From assembly GCF_003852315.1 (NCBI RefSeq), contig NZ_CP027762.1, positions 3,143,501 through 3,207,500 of the forward strand: DNA of 64,000 bases, read 5' to 3'. Positions 1 through 7,510 of this stretch are shown one piece after another. This stretch comes from Pseudomonas sp. LBUM920 (GTDB taxonomy: Bacteria > Pseudomonadota > Gammaproteobacteria > Pseudomonadales > Pseudomonadaceae). Each line of letters starts with the position of its first letter. Position 1 is the stretch's first letter. The position numbers and the translations under genes were made by a program. The notes beneath the pieces were generated by a model. The model did not search any database and was not told the origin of the DNA. It saw nothing but the letters and a program-made list of their open reading frames with translations.

Positions 1-1
1 A

Positions 2-769
2 CGCCTGGCGGACCCGGCGGTGTATTGGTGCATGCCGGTGGTGATGGAAACCTACGACGGGCTGCTCAATGACATCTGGGGCCAGCACGTCAAGCCTGAG
101 CATGTGCGCCAGGCGCTGGATAGCGCCCAAGGCGGCGCGGTGCAGGAAGGAGCGGTGGGCGGTGGCACCGGGATGATCTGCCATGAGTTCAAGGGCGGCA
201 TCGGCACCGCCTCGCGGCGATTGCCGGCCGAGCAGGGCGGCTGGACCGTCGGCGCGCTGGTGCAGGCTAACCATGGCAAGCGCCAGGAGCTGCGGGTGGA
301 GGGTTACCCGGTTGGTCGTCACTTGATGGGCATTGCATCCCCCTTCGCCACGCGTGGCACGCCAGGCATGGGCTCCATCGTGGTGATCATCGCCACCGAC
401 GCACCGTTGCTGCCACATCAGTGTCGGCGTCTGGCGCAACGCGCCTCGATCGGCATTGCGCGCACCGGCGGCGGCACCGAGGACTCCAGCGGCGACCTGT
501 TCCTGGCCTTCGCCACCGGCAACCGCGATCTGCCGCCAGCCGATTACGGGCGCAAAGGCTCGCCACTGAGCACCGCGTTGCAGATGGTCAACAACGATCA
601 CATCTCACCGCTGTTCACGGCCGCGGCAGAAGCCGTGGAGGAGGCGATCATCAATGCCCTGCTGGCCGGTGAGGACATGACCACGGAGCAGGGGGTCACG
701 GTGCCAGGGTTGGCGGGTGAAACGTTGCTCGAGGCATTGGCGAGGTCCGGCTGGAGTGTGTCCCGGTAA
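2..769 (+). CDS. P1 family (DmpA/BapA-type) aminopeptidase, 5' end outside window
   Basis: This is the C-terminal 255 residues of an N-terminal-nucleophile peptidase of the DmpA/BapA family (L-aminopeptidase/D-esterase or beta-peptidyl aminopeptidase). Such proteins self-cleave between Gly and Ser, and the freed Ser is the catalytic nucleophile. The sequence shows PVVMETYDGLLND early, then GMGSIVVIIATDAPLLPHQ. The Ser codon at 374-376 is the expected cleavage site and nucleophile. The end matches the family, with EEAIINALLAGEDMTT and VPGLAGETLLEAL. The reading frame is open back to base 2, so the true start lies upstream. Localisation cannot be judged without the N-terminus. The family call is firm; the exact substrate is not predictable. 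Confidence 0.9.
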   Translation, partial: RLADPAVYWCMPVVMETYDGLLNDIWGQHVKPEHVRQALDSAQGGAVQEGAVGGGTGMICHEFKGGIGTASRRLPAEQGGWTVGALVQANHGKRQELRVEGYPVGRHLMGIASPFATRGTPGMGSIVVIIATDAPLLPHQCRRLAQRASIGIARTGGGTEDSSGDLFLAFATGNRDLPPADYGRKGSPLSTALQMVNNDHISPLFTAAAEAVEEAIINALLAGEDMTTEQGVTVPGLAGETLLEALARSGWSVSR

Positions 770-861
770 TAGGGGGCAACTAATAATTAATAGTGTAAGT
801 AGTGGCTCTTTAATGTCGCCAATGACACCGTGACAATATATTGGATCCATTATCCAAGTGC

Positions 862-880
862 GCCGCTCAACTTGAGCGGC
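862..880 (+). terminator. Possible terminator after the P1 peptidase
   Basis: GCCGCTC (862-868) pairs with GAGCGGC (874-880) around an AACTT loop. It is followed by TTTACTTCTATTT, a weak interrupted T tract. Shape and position fit an intrinsic terminator, but the T run is poor. Confidence 0.45.
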
Positions 881-1121
881 TTTACTTCTATTTAATATTT
901 AAATAACACAGGGTCTGCGCCCGTTGGGCAAATGCAATGGCCCCCAATAAACATTGCCCGCGACTTCCTTAAGTTGAATCCACGTCACATTTTCGCTGCG
1001 GAAATATTTGTAGACGAAAGATTTCAAGTTGTGTCAGTTTCGATACGCCTTCAAAAGAGGCGAGTGATAGGACGATCTCGCCCGCGGGGTTCCTATCGAC
1101 CAAAGACTGATGCACTTGCAA

Positions 1122-1131
1122 ACAAGGAAGT
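1122..1131 (+). promoter_or_regulatory. Candidate RsmA/RsmE binding site over the aprA ribosome binding site
   Basis: ACAAGGAAGT matches the Pseudomonas RsmA/RsmE consensus (A/U)CANGGANG(U/A) at every specified position. It contains the Shine-Dalgarno sequence AAGGA, 9 bases before the aprA ATG at 1138. In fluorescent pseudomonads aprA is a classical Gac/Rsm target, repressed by RsmA/E and relieved by RsmX/Y/Z sRNAs. Control here is inferred from the motif and from that knowledge. Confidence 0.65.
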
Positions 1132-1137
1132 ACGTTT

Positions 1138-2571
1138 ATGTCAAAAGTAAAAGACAAAGCTATTGTTTCTGCCGCGCAAGCCAGCACTGCTTACTCGCAA
1201 ATCGATAGCTTCAGCCATCTGTATGACCGTGGCGGCAACCTCACGGTGAATGGCAAACCGTCCTTTTCCGTGGACCAGGCAGCGGACCACCTGCTGCGCG
1301 ATGGCGCCTCGTACAAGGATGTGAATCACAACGGCAAGATCGATCTGACCTACACCTTCCTCACCTCGGCTTCCTCGGCCACCCTGAACAAACATGGTAT
1401 CTCCGGGTTCAGCCAGTTCAACGCCCAGCAGAAAGCACAGGCCGTACTGGCCATGCAATCCTGGTCGGATGTCGCCAACGTGAGCTTTACCGAAAGCGCC
1501 TCGGGCGGTGACACGCACATGACCTTCGGCAACTACAGCGGTGGCCAGGATGGCGCGGCTGCCTTCGCTTACCTGCCCGGCACCGGCGCAGGCTACGACG
1601 GCACTTCGTGGTACCTGACCAACAGCAGCTACACGCCGAACAAGACCCCGGACGTGAACAACTACGGCCGGCAGACCCTGACCCACGAAATCGGCCATAC
1701 CCTGGGCCTGGCTCACCCTGGCGACTACAACGCCGGGACCGGCAACCCTTCGTACAAAGACGCGGACTATGGACAGGACACGCGTGGCTACAGCGTCATG
1801 AGTTACTGGAGCGAAAGCAACACCAACCAGAACTTCACCAAAGGCGGCGTCGAAGCTTACGCATCGGGCCCGCTGATCGACGACATCGCCGCAATCCAGA
1901 AGCTCTACGGTGCCAACTACAGCACCCGCGCCGGCGACACCACCTACGGTTTCAACTCCAACACCGGGCGTGATTTCTACAGCGCTACGTCCAATGCCGA
2001 CAAGCTGGTGTTCTCGGTATGGGACGGTGGTGGCAACGACACCCTGGACTTCTCCGGTTTTACCCAAAACCAGAAGATCAACCTCAATGAGGCCTCGTTC
2101 TCCGACGTTGGCGGCCTGGTGGGCAACGTGTCCATCGCCAAGGGCGTCACTGTCGAGAACGCCTTCGGCGGTTCGGGCAACGACCTGATCATTGGTAACA
2201 ACGCAGCCAACCTCATCAAAGGCGGTGCCGGCAACGACATCATCTACGGCGGTGGCGGTGCGGACCAACTGTGGGGCGGCGCCGGCAACGATACCTTCGT
2301 GTACGGTGCCAGTTCCGATTCCAAGCCGGGGGCTGCTGACAAGATCTTCGACTTCACCTCGGGTTCGGACAAGATCGACCTGTCCGGTATCACCAAAGGT
2401 GCAGGCTTGAGCTTCGTCAACGCATTTACCGGGCATGCCGGCGATGCTGTACTCAGCTATGCCTCGGGTACCAACCTGGGCACCTTGGCCGTGGACTTCT
2501 CCGGGCACGGCGTGGCGGATTTCCTCGTCACCACCGTTGGCCAGGCTGCGGTCAGCGACATCGTAGCGTGA
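1138..2571 (+). CDS. aprA: Extracellular alkaline metalloprotease (serralysin)
   Basis: Secreted zinc endopeptidase of the serralysin family (AprA/AprX), 477 residues, the usual length. It hydrolyses casein and other proteins outside the cell and is a known milk-spoilage enzyme. The zinc motif HEIGHTLGLAH starts at His183 with catalytic Glu184, and the Met-turn SVMSY has Met221. From about residue 343 there are RTX nonapeptide repeats (GGSGNDLII, GGAGNDIIY, GGAGNDTFV) that fold on calcium outside the cell. The C-terminal end is the type I secretion signal. There is no Sec signal peptide, as expected for a type I substrate. The start ATG has AAGGA 9 bases upstream. The gene heads the cluster with its inhibitor and its exporter AprDEF. 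The leader carries an Rsm-type site, pointing to Gac/Rsm control. Confidence 0.98.
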   Translation: MSKVKDKAIVSAAQASTAYSQIDSFSHLYDRGGNLTVNGKPSFSVDQAADHLLRDGASYKDVNHNGKIDLTYTFLTSASSATLNKHGISGFSQFNAQQKAQAVLAMQSWSDVANVSFTESASGGDTHMTFGNYSGGQDGAAAFAYLPGTGAGYDGTSWYLTNSSYTPNKTPDVNNYGRQTLTHEIGHTLGLAHPGDYNAGTGNPSYKDADYGQDTRGYSVMSYWSESNTNQNFTKGGVEAYASGPLIDDIAAIQKLYGANYSTRAGDTTYGFNSNTGRDFYSATSNADKLVFSVWDGGGNDTLDFSGFTQNQKINLNEASFSDVGGLVGNVSIAKGVTVENAFGGSGNDLIIGNNAANLIKGGAGNDIIYGGGGADQLWGGAGNDTFVYGASSDSKPGAADKIFDFTSGSDKIDLSGITKGAGLSFVNAFTGHAGDAVLSYASGTNLGTLAVDFSGHGVADFLVTTVGQAAVSDIVA

Positions 2572-2579
2572 TGTAAAGC

Positions 2580-2601
2580 GCGCGGCGCTCCGGCGCCGCG
2601 C
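2580..2601 (+). promoter_or_regulatory. Strong hairpin between aprA and aprI
   Basis: GCGCGGCGC (2580-2588) and GCGCCGCGC (2593-2601) form a perfect 9-bp GC stem with a TCCG loop, just after the aprA stop. There is no T tract, so it is more likely an RNA-stabilising or attenuating element than a full terminator. It ends 8 bases before the aprI Shine-Dalgarno. Confidence 0.6.
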
Positions 2602-2619
2602 TCTATGATGGAGCAGAAC

Positions 2620-2988
2620 ATGCCGCGTTTTTCTCATTTGATCGCCTGTGCTTCACAGGTGTTGTTCGTGTCGGCAGGAGCCCACGCAATGGCTAGCAGT
2701 CTCGTTTTACCCACCACCGCCCAGTTGGCCGGCCACTGGCAGTTGCACCAGCAGGATCAAGTGTGCGCGTTGGACCTGTTGGACCAGCCGAACGCGCTGG
2801 CCGGTGACGTGGCGTGCGCCGCGCAATGGCTGGGCGATAAACCGCTGACCTGGTTGCCGACCCCGGATGGCATCTGGCTGATGAACGCCCAGGGCACCGG
2901 CATTATTCATTTGAACCGTGAAAAAGACGGCGAATATAAAGGGCAGACGCCTTCAATTCCCGAAGTTATCCTGCAACGAACACCTTAA
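2620..2988 (+). CDS. aprI: Alkaline protease inhibitor (AprI/Inh family)
   Basis: Small periplasmic inhibitor of the metalloprotease encoded just upstream, about 122 residues. Members of the I38 family insert their N-terminus into the protease active site and protect the periplasm from stray enzyme. The protein begins with a Sec signal peptide (hydrophobic LIACASQVLFVSAGAHA). The mature part has the family pattern LAGHWQL and two cysteines in VCALDLL and GDVACAAQW, probably a disulfide. Two upstream in-frame ATGs exist at 2605 and 2608. I chose 2620 because GGAG at 2610-2613 then lies 6 bases upstream, whereas the earlier ATGs have no Shine-Dalgarno. Position between aprA and aprD is standard for fluorescent pseudomonads. 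Confidence 0.92.
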   Translation: MPRFSHLIACASQVLFVSAGAHAMASSLVLPTTAQLAGHWQLHQQDQVCALDLLDQPNALAGDVACAAQWLGDKPLTWLPTPDGIWLMNAQGTGIIHLNREKDGEYKGQTPSIPEVILQRTP

Positions 2989-3090
2989 TTAAAAGTAATA
3001 AGCATATAACCCGATTTTAATAGTTGGCCGCCCTACTGTGGGGCCAGGGCAACTAGTGCGCGTAATTCGCTTCAGGGAAGATCAGAAGAT

Positions 3091-4845
3091 ATGGCGAAGT
3101 CCCATGCGGTTGCGCCCTTATTCAGGGCGTTGGGTGAATACAAGAGTATTTTGATCAGCATCGGCTGTTTTACCGCATTGATTAACCTGTTGATGCTGGT
3201 GCCGTCGATTTACATGCTGCAAGTGTACGACCGTGTGTTGTCCTCCCAGAATGAAACCACCCTGGTGATGTTGACGTTGATGGTCGTCGGCTTCTTTGCG
3301 TTTATCGGCACGCTGGAAGTCATTCGCAGTTTTATCGTGATCCGTATCGGCAGTCAGTTGGAGCGACGCTTCAACTTGCGCGTCTACAAAGCCGCCTTTG
3401 AACGCAACCTGCAACGCGGTGAGGGGCACGCCGGGCAATCCCTTGGCGACCTGACCGTGATCCGCCAATTCATCACGGGGCCTGCGCTGTTCGCGTTCTT
3501 TGATGCACCGTGGTTTCCCATCTACCTGTTCGTGATTTTCCTCTTCAACGTGTGGCTCGGCGTGCTGGCAACGGCGGGCGCGGTACTGCTGATCGCGCTG
3601 GCGTGCCTGAATGAATACCTGACCAAAAAACCGCTGGGCGAGGCGGGCGCGTTTTCCCAGCAATCGACCCAGTTGGCCACCAGCCATTTGCACAACGCCG
3701 AGACGATCCAGGCCATGGGCATGCTCGGCGCGTTGCGCAAGCGCTGGTTCGCGGTGCATTCGCAATTTCTCGGCTATCAGAACAAGGCCAGCGACACCGG
3801 CTCGGTGATCACCTCGCTGAGCAAGTCCTTTCGCCTGTGCCTGCAATCACTGGTGCTGGGCTTGGGCGCCTTTCTGGTGATCAAAGGCGAGATGACGGCC
3901 GGGATGATGATCGCCGGTTCCATCCTCATGGGCCGCGTGCTCAGCCCCATCGACCAACTGATTGCGGTGTGGAAGCAGTGGAGCTCGGCCAAGTTGGCTT
4001 ACCAGCGGCTTGACCAATTGCTGCGCGAATTCCCGCCGGAAGTCGAACACATGGCGCTGCCGGCGCCCAACGGCCAGGTCAGTTTCGAGCAAGTCAGCGC
4101 GGGCCCGCCCGGGCGGCGCGTGCCGACCTTGCATCAGGTCAGCTTCAACCTCGGTGCGGGCGAAGTGCTGGGCGTGCTCGGCGCGTCGGGTTCGGGCAAA
4201 TCCACCCTGGCTCGCGTGCTGGTGGGTGTGTGGCCAACCCTGGCCGGCACGGTGCGCCTGGACGGCGCCGATATCCATCGCTGGGACCGTGACGACCTTG
4301 GCCCTCATATCGGTTATTTGCCCCAGGACATCGAACTGTTCAGCGGCAGCATCGCCGACAACATTGCGCGGTTTCGCGACGCCGACCCGGAACGCGTGGT
4401 GCAGGCCGCGCAACAAGCCGGTGTGCATGAGCTGATCCTGCGCCTGCCGCAGGGTTACGACACGGTGCTGGGCGACAACGGCGGTGGCCTGTCCGGTGGC
4501 CAGAAACAACGCGTGGCCCTGGCACGCGCGCTCTACGGCGGGCCGCGCTTGATCGTGCTGGATGAACCCAACTCCAACCTCGACACCGTCGGCGAGGCCG
4601 CGCTGGCCAGTGCCATCGTGCAGATGAAAGCCCAGGGCAGCAGCGTGGTGCTGGTGACGCACCGGTCCTCGGCGCTGGCCCAGGCCGATAAATTGCTGGT
4701 GCTGAACGAAGGCCGTTTGCAGGCCTTCGGCCCCAGCCAGGAAGTGCTGCGCGCCTTGTCGGGCCAGCAGCAGGAAGCACCACGAGAAAAGGCCGGCGTG
4801 AGCCTCAGCCGTCAGTACCAAGCCGGAAGGAATCCAGGCGCATGA
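3091..4845 (+). CDS. aprD: Type I secretion ABC transporter/permease
   Basis: Inner-membrane ATPase of the AprDEF exporter, 584 residues, the normal size for the PrtD/AprD family. It recognises the C-terminal signal of RTX substrates and powers their one-step export. The N-terminal half has the transmembrane domain (for example LINLLMLVPSIYMLQVYDRVL, a family hallmark region). The nucleotide-binding half has Walker A GASGSGKST around residue 364, the signature LSGGQKQRVALARAL and Walker B LIVLDEPNSNLD. The stop overlaps the aprE start by 4 bases (ATGA), indicating translational coupling. Expected substrates are AprA at 1138 and the lipase at 13820; there is no second exporter in the window. 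Confidence 0.97.
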   Translation: MAKSHAVAPLFRALGEYKSILISIGCFTALINLLMLVPSIYMLQVYDRVLSSQNETTLVMLTLMVVGFFAFIGTLEVIRSFIVIRIGSQLERRFNLRVYKAAFERNLQRGEGHAGQSLGDLTVIRQFITGPALFAFFDAPWFPIYLFVIFLFNVWLGVLATAGAVLLIALACLNEYLTKKPLGEAGAFSQQSTQLATSHLHNAETIQAMGMLGALRKRWFAVHSQFLGYQNKASDTGSVITSLSKSFRLCLQSLVLGLGAFLVIKGEMTAGMMIAGSILMGRVLSPIDQLIAVWKQWSSAKLAYQRLDQLLREFPPEVEHMALPAPNGQVSFEQVSAGPPGRRVPTLHQVSFNLGAGEVLGVLGASGSGKSTLARVLVGVWPTLAGTVRLDGADIHRWDRDDLGPHIGYLPQDIELFSGSIADNIARFRDADPERVVQAAQQAGVHELILRLPQGYDTVLGDNGGGLSGGQKQRVALARALYGGPRLIVLDEPNSNLDTVGEAALASAIVQMKAQGSSVVLVTHRSSALAQADKLLVLNEGRLQAFGPSQEVLRALSGQQQEAPREKAGVSLSRQYQAGRNPGA

Positions 4846-6143
4846 GCAGCCTTACATTTGAGCAACGTGATGCCGGTTTTTTCGTAAAAATGGGTTGGCT
4901 GCTGACCATCGTCGGCGCCGGCGGCTTCTTTCTCTGGGCCAGCCTGGCGCCTCTGGACCAAGGCATCCCGGTGCAAGGCACGGTGGTGGTGTCGGGCAAG
5001 CGCAAAGCCGTGCAAACCTTCAGTCCCGGCGTGGTCAGCCGGATTCTGGTGAAGGAGGGCGAGGTGGTCAAACAAGGCCAGCCGCTGTTTCGCCTTGACC
5101 AGACCCAGAACCAGGCCGACGTGCAATCCCTGCAAGCCCAGTACCGCATGGCCTGGGCCAGCGTGGCGCGTTGGCAGAGCGAGCGCGATAACCGCTCCAG
5201 CATCACCTTTCCGGCCGAGCTGAGCGCCAACCCCGATCCGGCCCTGGCCCTGGTGCTGGAAGGCCAGCGCCAACTGTTCAGCAGCCGCCGCGAGGCGTTT
5301 TCCCGTGAGCAAGCCGGGATTCGCGCGAATATCGACGGTGCCACCTCGCAACTCAATGGCATGCGCCGTGCCCGCAGCGACTTGTCCGCCCAGGCCCAAT
5401 CCCTGCGTGACCAACTGGCCAACCTGCAACCCTTGGCCGACAACGGCTATATCCCGCGCAATCGCTTGCTCGATTACCAGCGGCAACTGTCCCAGGTGCA
5501 ACAGGACCTGGCGCAGAACGCCGGCGAAAGCGGCCGCGTAGAGCAGGGCATTCTTGAATCACGGCTCAAGTTGCAGCAGCACAGCGAGGAATATCAGAAG
5601 GAGGTGCGCAGCCAACTGGCCGACGCGCAGCTGCGCAGCCTGACCCTGGAGCAGCAGCTCACCTCGGCCGGCTTCGACCTGCAGCACAGTGAGATCAACG
5701 CCCCGGCCGATGGCATTGCGGTCAACCTCAGCGTGCACACCGAAGGCGCCGTGGTGCGTGCCGGTGAAACCCTGTTGGAAATCGTGCCACAGGGCACACG
5801 CCTGGAAGTCGAAGGGCGTTTGCCGGTGAACCTGGTGGATAAGGTTGGCACGCACTTGCCGGTGGATATCCTGTTCACGGCCTTCAACCAGAGCCGCACC
5901 CCGCGCGTGCCGGGCGAAGTCAGCCTGATTTCTGCCGACCAGATGCTTGATGAAAAAACCGGCCAGCCGTACTACGTGCTGCGCACCACGGTGAGCGAGG
6001 CCGCACTGGAGAAACTCCATGGCCTGGTGATCAAGCCGGGCATGCCTGCCGAGATGTTCGTGCGCACCGGCGAGCGCTCGTTGCTCAATTACCTGTTCAA
6101 GCCGCTGCTGGACCGCGCCGGCTCCGCGCTGACCGAGGAATGA
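4842..6143 (+). CDS. aprE: Type I secretion membrane fusion protein (HlyD family)
   Basis: Periplasmic adaptor that links AprD to the outer-membrane channel AprF, 433 residues. A short cytoplasmic N-terminus is followed by one transmembrane segment (about residues 17-38, GWLLTIVGAGGFFLWASLAP). Then come a lipoyl-like half motif (VLVKEGEVVKQGQPLFRLD), a long alpha-helical coiled coil rich in Gln and Leu (about 85-270), and the second lipoyl half with the beta barrel (INAPADGIAVNLSVHTEGAVV). The start overlaps aprD by 4 bases and the stop overlaps aprF by 4 bases, so the three exporter proteins are translationally coupled. Confidence 0.97.
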   Translation: MSSLTFEQRDAGFFVKMGWLLTIVGAGGFFLWASLAPLDQGIPVQGTVVVSGKRKAVQTFSPGVVSRILVKEGEVVKQGQPLFRLDQTQNQADVQSLQAQYRMAWASVARWQSERDNRSSITFPAELSANPDPALALVLEGQRQLFSSRREAFSREQAGIRANIDGATSQLNGMRRARSDLSAQAQSLRDQLANLQPLADNGYIPRNRLLDYQRQLSQVQQDLAQNAGESGRVEQGILESRLKLQQHSEEYQKEVRSQLADAQLRSLTLEQQLTSAGFDLQHSEINAPADGIAVNLSVHTEGAVVRAGETLLEIVPQGTRLEVEGRLPVNLVDKVGTHLPVDILFTAFNQSRTPRVPGEVSLISADQMLDEKTGQPYYVLRTTVSEAALEKLHGLVIKPGMPAEMFVRTGERSLLNYLFKPLLDRAGSALTEE

Positions 6144-7480
6144 GCATGAAACCTGTGTTCATTTCGCTGCTGTTGATGTGTGGCTCTGCCCAGGCTGCCA
6201 TGGGCCCGTTTGATGTGTATGAGCAAGCCTTGCGCAACGATCCGGTGTTTCTCGGCGCGATCAAGGAGCGCGACGCCGGCCTGGAAAACCGCACCATCGG
6301 CCGCGCCGGGCTGCTGCCCAAGCTGTCGTACAACTACAACAAGGGCCGCAACAACTCTGAGGCGCACCTGCCGGACGGGCGCGGCGGCAACTACCGCGAC
6401 GACCGCAACTACAACAGTTATGGCTCCACCTTCAGCCTGCAACAGCCGCTGTTCGACTACGAAGCCTATGCCAACTACCGCAAGGGCGTGGCCCAGTCGT
6501 TGTTCGCCGATGAAAGCTTTCGCGACAAGAGCCAGGCGCTGCTGGTGCGGGTGCTGAGCTATTACACCCAGGCCTTGTTTGCCCAGGACCAGATCGACAT
6601 CGCCCGCGCCAAAAAGAAGGCCTTCGAGCAGCAGTTCCAGCAAAACCAGCACCTGTTCCAGCAGGGCGAAGGCACACGCACCGACATCCTCGAAGCCGAA
6701 TCGCGTTATGAACTGGCGACTGCCGAAGAGATCCAGGCGCTGGATGAACAGGACGCGTCGCTGAGGGAGTTGGGCGCGTTGATCGGTGTGCAGAGCGTCA
6801 ACATCCAGGATTTGGCGCCACTGAACCAAAGCTTCGCCGCCTTCACCCTGACGCCGGCCAACTACGACACCTGGCATGAACTGGCGATCACCAATAACCC
6901 GACCCTCGCATCCCAACGCCAGGCCGTGGAAGTGGCGCGCTATGAAGTGGAGCGCAACCGCGCCGGGCACCTGCCGAAGATCACCGCGTATGCCAGCTCG
7001 CGCAAACAGGAATCCGACAGCGGCAACACCTACAACCAGCGCTACGACACCAACACCATCGGCATTGAAGTCAGCGTGCCGCTGTATGCCGGTGGCGGTA
7101 TTTCGGCCTCCACCCGCCAAGCCAGCCGCGGCATGGAGCAGGCCGAGTACGAGCTGGAAGGCAAGACGCGCGAAACCCTGATCGAGCTGCGCCGCCAGTT
7201 CAGCGCGTGCCTGTCCGGGGTGAGCAAATTGCGCGCGTATCAAAAAGCCCTGACCTCGGCCGAGGCGCTGGTGGTATCGACCAAGCAGAGCATCCTTGGC
7301 GGCGAGCGGGTCAACCTGGATGCGTTGAACGCCGAGCAGCAGCTGTACAGCACCCGTCGCGACCTGGCCCAGGCGCGTTATGACTATTTGATGGCCTGGA
7401 CCAAATTGCACTACTACGCGGGCAACTTGCGCGACACCGACCTGGCGAAAGTCGATGAGGCGTTCGGCCCGGTGAAATGA
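6140..7480 (+). CDS. aprF: TolC-family outer membrane protein of the type I exporter
   Basis: Outer-membrane channel-tunnel protein of AprDEF, 446 residues. It starts with a Sec signal peptide (KPVFISLLLMCGSAQAA). The mature protein has the duplicated TolC/outer-membrane-efflux architecture, beginning FDVYEQALRNDPVFLGAIKE, with a second repeat around NNPTLASQRQAVEVARYEVE. The C-terminal part, including LGGERVNLDALNAEQQLYSTRRDLA, is typical of the AprF/PrtF group. ATG overlaps the aprE stop by 4 bases. No terminator follows; the autotransporter gene starts 30 bases downstream, so read-through is likely. Confidence 0.96.
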   Translation: MSMKPVFISLLLMCGSAQAAMGPFDVYEQALRNDPVFLGAIKERDAGLENRTIGRAGLLPKLSYNYNKGRNNSEAHLPDGRGGNYRDDRNYNSYGSTFSLQQPLFDYEAYANYRKGVAQSLFADESFRDKSQALLVRVLSYYTQALFAQDQIDIARAKKKAFEQQFQQNQHLFQQGEGTRTDILEAESRYELATAEEIQALDEQDASLRELGALIGVQSVNIQDLAPLNQSFAAFTLTPANYDTWHELAITNNPTLASQRQAVEVARYEVERNRAGHLPKITAYASSRKQESDSGNTYNQRYDTNTIGIEVSVPLYAGGGISASTRQASRGMEQAEYELEGKTRETLIELRRQFSACLSGVSKLRAYQKALTSAEALVVSTKQSILGGERVNLDALNAEQQLYSTRRDLAQARYDYLMAWTKLHYYAGNLRDTDLAKVDEAFGPVK

Positions 7481-7510
7481 GCAGTTATAAAAACAATAAG
7501 GATGGTTTAG

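Larger units (their letters stand above)
770..1137. other. Intergenic region and aprA leader
   Basis: There is no credible gene in these 368 bases. The left part is AT-rich and holds a hairpin (862-880) that could end the peptidase transcript. The right part is the aprA 5' leader, with a stem (1066-1072 paired with 1091-1097) and an Rsm-type site over the ribosome binding site. I could not define a promoter with confidence. Confidence 0.6.

Noticed and set aside
2160..2310. Tandem GGxGxDxx codons as a DNA repeat
   Set aside because: They are the RTX nonapeptide repeats of the protease, explained by protein function, with varied codons.
1141..2637. A 498-codon open frame antisense to aprA
   Set aside because: High-GC codon bias leaves the opposite strand open. 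The frame has no ribosome site and no protein-like pattern, and aprA is unmistakable.
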